A stretch of 6,944 nucleotides of DNA. It comes from Thermoanaerobaculaceae bacterium (GTDB lineage Bacteria > Acidobacteriota > Thermoanaerobaculia > Thermoanaerobaculales > Thermoanaerobaculaceae). Each line of letters begins with the position of its first letter. Positions within the stretch are counted from its first letter, which is position 1. Below are positions 1-6,304 of the stretch, in pieces. A model generated the notes under the pieces. That model was given only the letters and a program-made list of their open reading frames with translations. It did no database searches and was not told the DNA's origin. The stretch lies in the NCBI GenBank assembly GCA_022865555.1, contig JALHTD010000509.1, positions 1 to 6,944 on the forward strand, written 5' to 3'. The position numbers and the translations under genes are program-made.

Positions 1-109
1 CCGTCGAGCTCGCGCGGGTGGTCGAACACCGCGTACGCCGCCCGCAGCAGCGCCAGGCGCGCCTCGCCGGGCGGGTGGCTCTCGGCGAGCTGAAAGAGCG
101 CCTCGGCGA
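1..109. repeat. Direct repeat copy A (109 bp, perfect; may extend past the left edge)
   Basis: Identical base for base to 772-880. The offset is 771 bases, exactly 257 codons, so both copies are read in the same frame of the minus-strand PolX-like gene. The copy touches the first base of the window, so its true left end is unknown. At its right end the two copies share a short stretch around TCGCCGAGGCG (minus strand), where the PHP sequence reads AEA and the N-terminus also reads AEA; such microhomology could have mediated a duplication or a chimeric join. Confidence 0.95.
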
Positions 110-899
110 ACACGACCTCCCACTTGGCGCGAATCCCCGCGCGGCGGGCGAAGAGCCTCCCGCGCGGGTGAGCCAGCGCCCAAACGCCCGGTTCCCGCAA
201 GGCACGCAGCAAGCGCTCGGTCTGGTCCCGCCGCTCGCCGAGCCCGGTGTGCACCGCCGCCACCAGCAGCACCCCCTCACGGGCCGTGCGCGGCACATCC
301 AGCCGCCCGTCCTCCAGGATCTCGACCTCCAGCCCCTGCACCAGCCAGAGGTCCTCGCCGCGCCGCCGGTTCCACGAGGAGACCGCCCGACGCTGCAGCT
401 CGACCCCCTCCGCATCGAGCCCGTTCACGCACGCGAGCCCGCGGGTGTGGTCGGCCACCACTGCCCACGCCGCCCCCCGCCGCGCACAGGTGCGGGCCAT
501 CGCCTCGAGGGTGCCGGCGCCGTCCGAGGCCCGCGTGTGCCAGTGCGCCGCGCCTCGCAGGTGGCGGGGGTCGAGGGCGCCGTCCTCCGCCACCACCCGG
601 GTCGCCTCCGCCGCCGAGAGGAACCCCTCCCGGGTGGCGGGCGCCCGGAGACGGTGAGGGCCAGCCAACCGGTGGGCGGCGGCGATCAGCGCGTCGCGCC
701 CGCGGCAGCCGCGCAGCATCGCCACCGTGGGCAGCACCTCCAGGGGAACGGTCTCGGGCAGCCGGCGTGAGCCGTCGAGCTCGCGCGGGTGGTCGAACAC
801 CGCGTACGCCGCCCGCAGCAGCGCCAGGCGCGCCTCGCCGGGCGGGTGGCTCTCGGCGAGCTGAAAGAGCGCCTCGGCGAGGTCCGCGTTGCTCACCAC
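1..899 (-). CDS. PolX-like protein with PHP phosphoesterase domain, degenerate polymerase part (partial, runs off left edge)
   Basis: There are 299 codons without a stop; the 3' end is outside the window. The PHP domain is clear and matches the C-terminal PHP domain of bacterial family X DNA polymerases (3'-5' exonuclease/phosphoesterase): HWHTRASDG at residues 119-127 (metal-binding HxH), ADHTRGL at 149-155, GLEVEILEDGRLDVP from 189, a VHTGL segment with H217, and HPRGRLFARR from 244. Only about 118 residues precede it, too few for the usual HhH and polymerase domains. A stretch at 43-51 (GSRRLPETV) resembles the PolX palm motif GSxRRxxETVxDxD, but the catalytic aspartates are replaced. Nuclease activity is plausible and polymerase activity unlikely. 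After KWEVVFAEA (about 259-267) the sequence jumps back to a copy of residues 8 onward because of the 109-bp repeat, so the last PHP metal ligands are not visible. GTG at 899 is chosen because a -10 box lies 6 bases upstream; GTG 896 is an alternative. Confidence 0.8.
   Translation of the reverse strand, partial: MVSNADLAEALFQLAESHPPGEARLALLRAAYAVFDHPRELDGSRRLPETVPLEVLPTVAMLRGCRGRDALIAAAHRLAGPHRLRAPATREGFLSAAEATRVVAEDGALDPRHLRGAAHWHTRASDGAGTLEAMARTCARRGAAWAVVADHTRGLACVNGLDAEGVELQRRAVSSWNRRRGEDLWLVQGLEVEILEDGRLDVPRTAREGVLLVAAVHTGLGERRDQTERLLRALREPGVWALAHPRGRLFARRAGIRAKWEVVFAEALFQLAESHPPGEARLALLRAAYAVFDHPRELD
772..880. repeat. Direct repeat copy B (109 bp, perfect)
   Basis: Second copy of the repeat at 1-109. 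It encodes residues 8 to about 43 of the PolX-like protein on the minus strand, starting AEALFQLAES. This copy looks native: it directly follows the start codon and leads into the GSRRLPET stretch. Identity is complete, including third codon positions, so the duplication is either very recent or not biological. Confidence 0.95.
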
Positions 900-911
900 G
901 CGCCCAGGGTA
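900..911 (-). promoter_or_regulatory. Predicted -10 box of the PolX-like gene (leaderless start)
   Basis: On the minus strand TACCCT (911-906) is followed by six bases (GGGCGC) and then GTG at 899. A transcript starting at the usual distance from the -10 box would begin on the G of the start codon. There is no Shine-Dalgarno sequence and no good -35 box; TTGCAG lies 14 bases upstream, which is a short spacer. The match to TATAAT is only moderate and the call rests mainly on the same spacing being seen at other genes here. Confidence 0.5.
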
Positions 912-931
912 CTTCAAACAAAAGCCTGCAA

Positions 932-1014
932 CCTGGGGCTTGAGGTTTGGGCAATGCGGAGAAGCTTCTCCTCAAGCCGCAAGCCGTCTGCGAGGGCGGG
1001 CGGCAAGCCCCAGG
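932..1014. promoter_or_regulatory. Nested inverted repeats in the divergent PolX-like/polA promoter region
   Basis: Outer arms CCTGGGGCTTG (932-942) and CAAGCCCCAGG (1004-1014) are perfect 11-bp reverse complements. Inside lie GCTTGAGG (938-945) paired with CCTCAAGC (970-977) and a perfect 14-bp palindrome GGAGAAGCTTCTCC (958-971). CAAGCC or its complement occurs four times (937-942, 973-978, 980-985, 1004-1009). Read in the direction of each gene, each outer arm has the form CAAGCCCCAGG and sits 16 to 20 bases upstream of the predicted -10 box, that is in the -35 region of both divergent promoters. This fits a binding site for a shared regulator. Function is inferred; the repeats are seen directly. 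Confidence 0.6.
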
Positions 1015-1030
1015 CGTGCGGGTGCCGTGG

Positions 1031-1042
1031 TACCGTTCGCGC
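1031..1042 (+). promoter_or_regulatory. Predicted -10 box of polA (leaderless start)
   Basis: TACCGT (1031-1036) is followed by six bases and then ATG at 1043. No Shine-Dalgarno sequence precedes this ATG, which is the start demanded by the conserved PolA N-terminus. The spacing equals that of the PolX-like, TonB-C-like and selB genes. There is no recognisable -35 hexamer; the 16-base gap upstream is bordered by the outer inverted-repeat arm. Confidence 0.5.
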
Positions 1043-3559
1043 ATGCAACGCCTGCTGCTCGTGGACGGGCACTCCAACCTGTACCGTGCCTTCTACGCGA
1101 TCCGTACGCCGCTCTCGGCCCCCGACGGCACGCCCACCGCGGCCTTGTTCAACTTCCTGCGCATGCAGCACAAGATGCTGCGAGAGATCGAGCCCAGCCA
1201 CGTCGGGGTGGCGTTCGACGTCGGCAAGGAGACTTTCCGCACCCGCATGGACGAGCGCTACAAGGCCCACCGTCCACCCATGCCCGAGGAGCTGCGCGTT
1301 CAGATCCCGCTCACCCAGGAGGCCCTCGGCCTGCTCGGGGTCGCGGTTCTGACCGAGCCCGACGTCGAGGCCGACGACGTCATCGGAACCCTCGCCCAGC
1401 GCGCCGCGGCGGCGGGTTTCGAGGTCGTGATCGCCTCCACCGACAAGGACCTGATGCAACTCGTGCGCGACCCCTCGATCAAGATGTGGCACACCCGCCT
1501 CGAGCGCCTGCTGGACGAGAAGGGGGTGGAAGAGGTGTTCGGCGTGCCCCCTGCCAAGGTCGGCGAGGTGCTCGCGCTGATGGGGGACAGCTCGGACAAC
1601 ATCCCGGGCTGCCCGGGGATCGGCGAGAAGGGCGCCCGAGAGCTCATCGCCGCCTGGGGCAGCGTCGATGCCGTTTACGCCCACCTGGACGAGGTCACGC
1701 CGCCCCGGGCACGCAAGGCCCTTACCGAGCACCGCCACGAGGTCGAGCTCTCTCGCGAGCTGGTGCGAATCCGAACGGATCTCAAGCTGCGCGAGAAGAT
1801 CGAGAGCCTCGCCCGCCGGCCGGCGCGCACCCAGGAGCTGGCCGAATTCTACCGGAGGGTCGGCTTTGCCTCGCTGCTCGCCGAGATCGAGCCCAAGGCC
1901 GAGGCGCCGCCCGCCGCGCCCGCCCGTGAGGCAACCCTCGATCAGGTCGAGCCGCTGCTGCGACGCGAGGGCACTGCGGTGGCGCTCGCCGAAGGGCGCC
2001 TCGCGGTGGCCACCGCCAAAGACACCGTCGCCGTGGTGGCTCCCCAAGGCAAGCTCGCCCGCGCCGTGGCGCCGCACCTCGCCAAGCTCTGGTGCCACGA
2101 CGCCAAGGCGCTGCTCGCGGCTCTGCGCGATGCAGGTGCGAAGCCAGCCGCAGTGCCCCGCGACGCCATGCTGGCTGGCTATCTGTTGGCGCCGGGCGAG
2201 ACCACGGACCTCGCCGGGCTTTGCGGCCGCTTTGCCGTCGCCCCTCCGGCAGGAGACACCCCGGACGAGCACGCCCGGGCGCTGGCGGCGCTGGCCCCCA
2301 TCCTCGCCACGCGCCTCAAGAAGGAGGGGCTCGAGGAGGTCTTCACGACCCTCGAGCTGCCGCTGGTGCCGGTGCTGGAGGAGATGGAGCGCCACGGCAT
2401 CCGTCTCGACATCACGGTCCTCGAGGAGCTCTCGCGGCGTCTCACCACGTCGCTGGCGGAGCTGGAGCGGGAGATCCACTCCGAGGCGGGCGGGCCCTTC
2501 AACATCAACTCGCCGCAGCAGCTCGCCGAGGTCCTGTTCGAGCGCCGCGGGCTGCCCGTGCTGCGCCGTACGGCGAAGACCAAGGCACCCTCGACGGACG
2601 CCGACGTGCTGGCCGAGTTGGCCGCCCGCGGCCACCGGCTCCCGATGCTCCTGCTCGAGTACCGGGAGCAGACCAAGCTGAAGTCCACCTATGTGGACGC
2701 GCTGCCCAAGCAGGTCGCCGCCGACGGCCGCGTCCACACCCGCTTCAACCAGGCGGTGGCTGCGACCGGCCGGCTCTCGTCCTCCGATCCGAATCTGCAG
2801 AACATACCGGTCCGCACGGAGCTTGGGCGGGAGGTCCGGCGCGCGTTCGTCGCCGACCCGCACCACGTCCTGCTGGCCGCCGACTACTCGCAGATCGAGC
2901 TGAGGGTGCTCGCCCACCTCTCCCAGGACCCGGCCCTGGAGGAGGCGTTCTCCCGGGGGGAGGACATCCACCGCGCCACGGCCGCGCTCGTCTTCGGAGT
3001 GGCCCCGGAGCTGGTCGGGCCCGAGCAGCGCCGCGCCGCCAAGACGATCAATTTCGGTCTGATCTACGGCATGGGCGCGTACGCCCTGGCGCACGAGCTG
3101 GGGGTGAGCAACGCCGACGCCCAGAAGTTCATCGAGGCCTACTTCGCGCGGCTGCCGAAGGTGCGCGAGTACCTCGACCGCACCAAGGAGCAGGCCCGCG
3201 AGACCGGCAAGGTCACCACGCTGTTCGGGCGCGTGCGCTTCATCTCCGGCCTCGACGCGACCAACAGCCAGGTGCGGGGGAACGCCGAGCGCCAGGCAAT
3301 CAACGCGCCGGTGCAGGGGACCGCGGCGGACCTCATGAAGCTCGCGATGATCCGCCTGCATCAGGAACTCGCGAAGCGCGGGGTGCCGGCGCGCCTGCTG
3401 CTGCAGGTGCACGACGAGCTGATCCTCGAGGTCGAGAGCAAGGCCGCAAAGGAGGCCGCCGCCCTCGCCAAGTCGATCATGGAGGGTGTCGCGGAGCTAC
3501 GGGTTCCCCTCAGGGTGGACATCGGAACCGGAAGCTCCTGGGCGGCCGCGACAGGTTAA
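1043..3559 (+). CDS. polA: DNA polymerase I, proofreading site degenerate
   Basis: An 838-residue protein, close to the Taq enzyme in length. It fills gaps and removes RNA primers in replication and excision repair. The N-terminal 5' nuclease (about 1-280) is intact: VDGHSNLYRAF at 7-17, FDVGKETFR at 58-66, EADD at 109-112, STDKDLMQL at 132-140, GDSSDNIPG at 181-189. The middle domain (about 295-430) has the 3'-5' exonuclease fold region but lacks its metal ligands: no DxE where the first motif belongs (VALAEGRLA, 313-321) and no YxxxD third motif. The polymerase domain is complete: TGRLSSSDPNLQNIP at 575-589, motif A DYSQIELR at 614-621, motif B RxxxKxxNFG at 663-672, motif C QVHDE at 788-792. 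F671 in motif B is the usual residue of Taq-like enzymes. The frame is open upstream to 947, but conservation starts at ATG 1043. It diverges from the PolX-like gene and is followed 9 bp later by an exported protein. Confidence 0.97.
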   Translation: MQRLLLVDGHSNLYRAFYAIRTPLSAPDGTPTAALFNFLRMQHKMLREIEPSHVGVAFDVGKETFRTRMDERYKAHRPPMPEELRVQIPLTQEALGLLGVAVLTEPDVEADDVIGTLAQRAAAAGFEVVIASTDKDLMQLVRDPSIKMWHTRLERLLDEKGVEEVFGVPPAKVGEVLALMGDSSDNIPGCPGIGEKGARELIAAWGSVDAVYAHLDEVTPPRARKALTEHRHEVELSRELVRIRTDLKLREKIESLARRPARTQELAEFYRRVGFASLLAEIEPKAEAPPAAPAREATLDQVEPLLRREGTAVALAEGRLAVATAKDTVAVVAPQGKLARAVAPHLAKLWCHDAKALLAALRDAGAKPAAVPRDAMLAGYLLAPGETTDLAGLCGRFAVAPPAGDTPDEHARALAALAPILATRLKKEGLEEVFTTLELPLVPVLEEMERHGIRLDITVLEELSRRLTTSLAELEREIHSEAGGPFNINSPQQLAEVLFERRGLPVLRRTAKTKAPSTDADVLAELAARGHRLPMLLLEYREQTKLKSTYVDALPKQVAADGRVHTRFNQAVAATGRLSSSDPNLQNIPVRTELGREVRRAFVADPHHVLLAADYSQIELRVLAHLSQDPALEEAFSRGEDIHRATAALVFGVAPELVGPEQRRAAKTINFGLIYGMGAYALAHELGVSNADAQKFIEAYFARLPKVREYLDRTKEQARETGKVTTLFGRVRFISGLDATNSQVRGNAERQAINAPVQGTAADLMKLAMIRLHQELAKRGVPARLLLQVHDELILEVESKAAKEAAALAKSIMEGVAELRVPLRVDIGTGSSWAAATG

Positions 3560-3568
3560 GATGAGCCG
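3557..3568 (+). promoter_or_regulatory. Predicted -10 box of the TonB-C-like gene, overlapping the polA stop codon
   Basis: TAAGAT (3557-3562) begins with the polA stop codon TAA and is followed by six bases and ATG 3569. The spacing predicts a leaderless transcript. No good Shine-Dalgarno sequence is seen at the proper distance, although read-through from polA, which ends only 9 bp upstream, could also deliver the gene. Confidence 0.45.
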
Positions 3569-4444
3569 ATGCGCCGCCTGACGATTCTCACGCTGGTGCT
3601 GCTGAGCGCTCCCGTCCTGGCCCAGAAGCCATGGGAGACGCGGGTGGATCTCCCGGTGCCGGTCCCGCTCGAGCTGCCGGCGGTGCCGCCTTTGAACCCT
3701 TTCGCAGTACCGGTCCTCTCCCCCCCGTCCCCGGTCGCCACCCCTTTGCGGGAGAAGTTCACCGACACGTTCACGGTGCTCGCGTCCGCCTACGTGAGCA
3801 GCGAGGGGTCGTGCCGCCGCGTCGTTCTCACCCGCGCGCCGTGGCCCGGGATGGACAGCGCCGTGCGGCAGAAGCTCTCCGAGACAAACTTCACCCCCGC
3901 ACGCGCGGGCGGTGCCCCCGTGGCGATCTGGCTCCCGATCGCCATCGACTTCAAGGGGCGCGTCGACGAGGGGCGGGTAGCGAAGCTCCAGGCGACCGCC
4001 CCCGACCCGAGTGCGCCGCCCGTGCCCGAGGTTGCCGCGGTTCCCACCCCCGATGCACGCGACCTCGAGTTGCCCGCCACACCGCTCGATAGGGTGGACC
4101 AGCTCGCCAACCCCAAGCGCCCCCCCCGCATACGGGTCGACGGCCATGCCTGGCGTCAGGCGATCCGCCTCCTCGCCGAGGTCAGTCCGGAGGGGCGCTG
4201 CCAGCGCGTGGTCTTCCTCGCCTGTCCCGAGGGGCTGCGGCCGTGGCTTCTCGCCTCGATGGCGGCGTGGACGTTCCGCCCCGCCGCCGGAAAGTCCGGA
4301 CCCGTCCAGGCCTGGGCACTGCTGGAGGGGGAGGTGGAGGTGGAGGTCGGGGACCTGGTCTCCGAGGGGCTCCGGGTCATGCGGGCGGGATCGTACCCGC
4401 GCGTGGGCGCACGATCCGCCGCCGGTCCCCCTCCCGGCGCGTGA
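3569..4444 (+). CDS. Exported protein with two TonB C-terminal-like domains
   Basis: 291 residues of unknown function. Residues 1-19 form a signal peptide (MRRLTILTLVLLSAPVLAQ, cut probably after the APVLA part), so the product is periplasmic or membrane-tethered. A proline-rich stretch (about 23-60) follows, then two related units: YVSSEGSCRRVV (75-86) leading to NFTPARAGGAPVAIWLPI (107-124), and EVSPEGRCQRVV (204-215) leading to TFRPAAGKSGPVQAWALLEG (235-254). The pattern xVSxEGxCxRVV, then a [TN]F[TR]PA turn and a final strand, is that of TonB C-terminal beta-alpha-beta domains. Each unit has one cysteine in the same place (C82, C211), and C219 is a third. There is no typical TonB membrane anchor with a long periplasmic spacer, so it need not be a true energy transducer. 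A short linker rich in proline and alanine (about 140-170) joins the units. The last 68 bp overlap the end of selB on the other strand. The reading frame is supported by the signal peptide and the internal repeat. Confidence 0.82.
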   Translation: MRRLTILTLVLLSAPVLAQKPWETRVDLPVPVPLELPAVPPLNPFAVPVLSPPSPVATPLREKFTDTFTVLASAYVSSEGSCRRVVLTRAPWPGMDSAVRQKLSETNFTPARAGGAPVAIWLPIAIDFKGRVDEGRVAKLQATAPDPSAPPVPEVAAVPTPDARDLELPATPLDRVDQLANPKRPPRIRVDGHAWRQAIRLLAEVSPEGRCQRVVFLACPEGLRPWLLASMAAWTFRPAAGKSGPVQAWALLEGEVEVEVGDLVSEGLRVMRAGSYPRVGARSAAGPPPGA

Positions 4445-6275
4445 CGCGCTGGGAGTCCATCCACTCGAGGATCGGGATCGCCAGCTTGCGGGTGAGGCCG
4501 AAGCGCTCCTTGAACGCCCCGACCTCGAAGCTCTCCACCCCCCAGGCCTGCAGGGAAGCCGCCACCTCCTCGAGCAGGCCGCGGTGCATGACCCACTTGC
4601 CGCCAACGCGGGCGAGCCGCTTCTGGTCAACGAGAAAACGCGCGATCCCCTGCACGACGCGGGGGTCGGCGCCCAGCGCGGCCGCCACCGCCTCCGGGGA
4701 GGGCGCCTCGAAGCCAGCCTCCCGGTAGTGCTCCTCCACTCGCGCCGCCAGGGCGTCGGCGAGGGGCTCTGCGTCCCCGGCCAGCACGCGCCCGGCCACC
4801 TCGCGGAGCAGGCCGCTCCGGCGCAGTTCCTGCAAGTAGAACTCCCGCACGCGCTGCGCGTCCCCCGGCACCACCCGCGCCAGGAACTCCGCCAGGGGGA
4901 GCCCGACGCTTCCCGAGAGGGCCAGCACCTCCCGTGCCCTCTCCCGGATCCGCGCCACCTCCTCGCGGTGCACCAGCAGCGGCGGTCGGACCTGAGCCAC
5001 GAGCAGCGCACCTTCGGCGACCAGACGCCCCAGCGCGGCCTCCACGCCGGCCTCCCGCACCCCCACCCGGGCCGCAAGCGAGGCTGCCGTGGCTCCCCCC
5101 GGACCCGCCTGGGCCACCCAGCGGAGAAGGGTCGCGGGCAGGTCCAGCCACGGCCTCGGCAGCTCTGCGAGCGCTCCCGCCTCGCGGCGTCGCAGGCGGG
5201 GGGGCTGGCCATCCAGGACCTCACCCCCGCCCAGCGTGAAAGTCGGCGAGACCCGCCGCAGCACCACCCGGTCCCCGGGCACGGCAAAGACAGGGCGGGC
5301 GAGGCGGAGGATCGCGCGCCCGCTCCCCCCGGCCGCGCGGTCGGCCGGGTGCAAGCGCTCCACCCGGGCGAGCACCCGGGCCGCCAGCAGGTGGAGCCAG
5401 ATCCGGTCCCCCTCGGCCAGGGTGGCGTCCCCGAGGAGCCGGACCGCAAGGGCGAGCCATTGGGTCGGCCACCAGGCGCCCGAGGAGAGAAGCTGCTCGC
5501 CGCGTGGCAGCTCCTGGACGCTCGCGCCGGCCAGGCGTAGCGCCACCCGCTCGCCCGCCTCCGCTTCGGGGCGGCCCTCGCCGTGCACCTGCACGCCCCG
5601 CACCCGAACGGAGACCCTACCCGGCAGCGAGAGCAGCTCGTCGCCCTCGCGCACCCTTCCCCAGTGGGCGGTGCCGGTCACCACGGTGCCGGCACCGGGC
5701 AGCGTGAAGACCCGGTCAACGGCAAGGCGGAACGGACGGTGCGGCTCCTCCTCGCGCGTCACACCGCTCGCGCACTCCAGGATCGCCTCCCGCAGGAGCC
5801 CGAGGCCGGTGCCGGTGGCGGCCGAGCACGGGACCACGGGAGCACCGGCGAGGGGCCCCAGGGCAAGAGCCGCCAGCAGCTCCTGCCGCCGTGCCTCCAG
5901 GGCCGAGCTGTCCACCAGATCCGCCTTGGTGAGCGCCACCACACCGCCCCGCACGCCCAGCACCTCCAGGATGTCCAGGTGCTCCCGCGTCTGCGGCATC
6001 ACTCCCTCGTCGGCCGCCACCACGAGGAGCGCCCGATCGATCCCCGCCGCCCCCGCGATCATCGTGTGGACGAGCCGCTCGTGCCCGGGGACATCGATGA
6101 ACGACAGCTCGAGCTCGCCTCCGGGGTCCGGAAACGGCGCAAAACCGAGGACCAGGGTGATGCCGCGCCGCTTCTCCTCGGGCAGGCGATCGCAGTCGAC
6201 ACCGGTGAGCGCCTTCACCAGCGAGGTCTTACCGTGGTCGATGTGACCCGCAGTACCGAAGACGACCGCGCGCAC
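4377..6275 (-). CDS. selB: Selenocysteine-specific translation elongation factor
   Basis: 632 residues, the normal size for bacterial SelB. It delivers selenocysteinyl-tRNA to the ribosome at UGA codons marked by a SECIS hairpin. The GTPase domain is complete: P-loop GHIDHGKTS at 10-18, RGIT at 37-40, DVPGHE at 61-66, TKAD at 116-119, CSA at 150-152. EF-Tu-like beta-barrel domains follow (FRLAVDRVFTLPGAGTVVTG from 182; then roughly 270-345). The C-terminal half (about 370-622) carries the winged-helix repeats that bind the SECIS RNA, ending in the typical segment FGLTRKLAIPILEWMD at 592-607. The GTG start at 6275 is fixed by the conserved N-terminus MRAVVFGTAGHIDHGK. Neither selA, selD, tRNA-Sec nor a TGA-containing selenoprotein lies in the window, so these must be elsewhere. 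It is divergent from the CYTH gene and convergent with the TonB-C-like gene. Confidence 0.97.
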   Translation of the reverse strand: MRAVVFGTAGHIDHGKTSLVKALTGVDCDRLPEEKRRGITLVLGFAPFPDPGGELELSFIDVPGHERLVHTMIAGAAGIDRALLVVAADEGVMPQTREHLDILEVLGVRGGVVALTKADLVDSSALEARRQELLAALALGPLAGAPVVPCSAATGTGLGLLREAILECASGVTREEEPHRPFRLAVDRVFTLPGAGTVVTGTAHWGRVREGDELLSLPGRVSVRVRGVQVHGEGRPEAEAGERVALRLAGASVQELPRGEQLLSSGAWWPTQWLALAVRLLGDATLAEGDRIWLHLLAARVLARVERLHPADRAAGGSGRAILRLARPVFAVPGDRVVLRRVSPTFTLGGGEVLDGQPPRLRRREAGALAELPRPWLDLPATLLRWVAQAGPGGATAASLAARVGVREAGVEAALGRLVAEGALLVAQVRPPLLVHREEVARIRERAREVLALSGSVGLPLAEFLARVVPGDAQRVREFYLQELRRSGLLREVAGRVLAGDAEPLADALAARVEEHYREAGFEAPSPEAVAAALGADPRVVQGIARFLVDQKRLARVGGKWVMHRGLLEEVAASLQAWGVESFEVGAFKERFGLTRKLAIPILEWMDSQRVTRREGDRRRIVRPRAGTIPPA

Positions 6276-6287
6276 GCCCCTATACTA
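6276..6287 (-). promoter_or_regulatory. Predicted -10 box of selB (leaderless start)
   Basis: On the minus strand TAGTAT (6287-6282) is followed by six bases (AGGGGC) and GTG 6275, so transcription would start on the start codon. The box shares five of its six base pairs with the plus-strand -10 box of the CYTH gene. No -35 hexamer is evident. Confidence 0.5.
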
Positions 6288-6304
6288 GCCGCGAGGGGGT
6301 GACC
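6281..6304 (+). promoter_or_regulatory. Predicted -10 box and ribosome binding site of the CYTH gene
   Basis: TATACT (6281-6286) matches the -10 consensus in five of six positions. Transcription would start near 6293, giving a leader of only about 12 bases that begins with GAGGGGG (6293-6299). AGGGGGT (6294-6300) differs from AGGAGGT by one base and sits 4 bases before GTG 6305. This gene therefore seems to use a Shine-Dalgarno sequence, unlike its neighbours. Confidence 0.5.

Noticed and set aside
18..770. 250-residue open frame on the plus strand in the PolX-like region
   Set aside because: Its codons are the exact complements of the PHP-containing minus-strand frame, which shows clear metal-binding motifs; the plus frame shows none.
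932..1014. Rho-independent terminator in the PolX-like/polA gap
   Set aside because: Both flanking genes start here and point away, so no transcript is expected to end in this gap. No T-tract follows any of the stems.
947..1042. Extended N-terminus of PolA from an ATG at 947
   Set aside because: The extra 32 residues have no counterpart in the family and lie over the inverted repeats and the predicted -10 box; conservation begins at ATG 1043.
277..1077. 266-residue minus-strand frame crossing the divergent promoter region
   Set aside because: Different frame from the PHP protein, low-complexity Arg/Gly/Ala composition, and it begins inside polA.
914..3412. 832-residue open frame on the minus strand opposite polA
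   Set aside because: polA on the plus strand has all family motifs over the same span. The antisense frame shows no recognisable domain and is a by-product of high GC, which makes stop codons rare.
3497..5449. 650-residue open frame on the minus strand across selB and the exported protein gene
   Set aside because: It is in a different frame from selB, rich in Arg, Gly, Ser and Trp with low complexity, and spans two genes supported in their own frames.
4011..5540. 509-residue plus-strand frame opposite selB
   Set aside because: It overlaps the well-supported selB on the other strand and part of the exported protein gene in another frame, with no recognisable domain.
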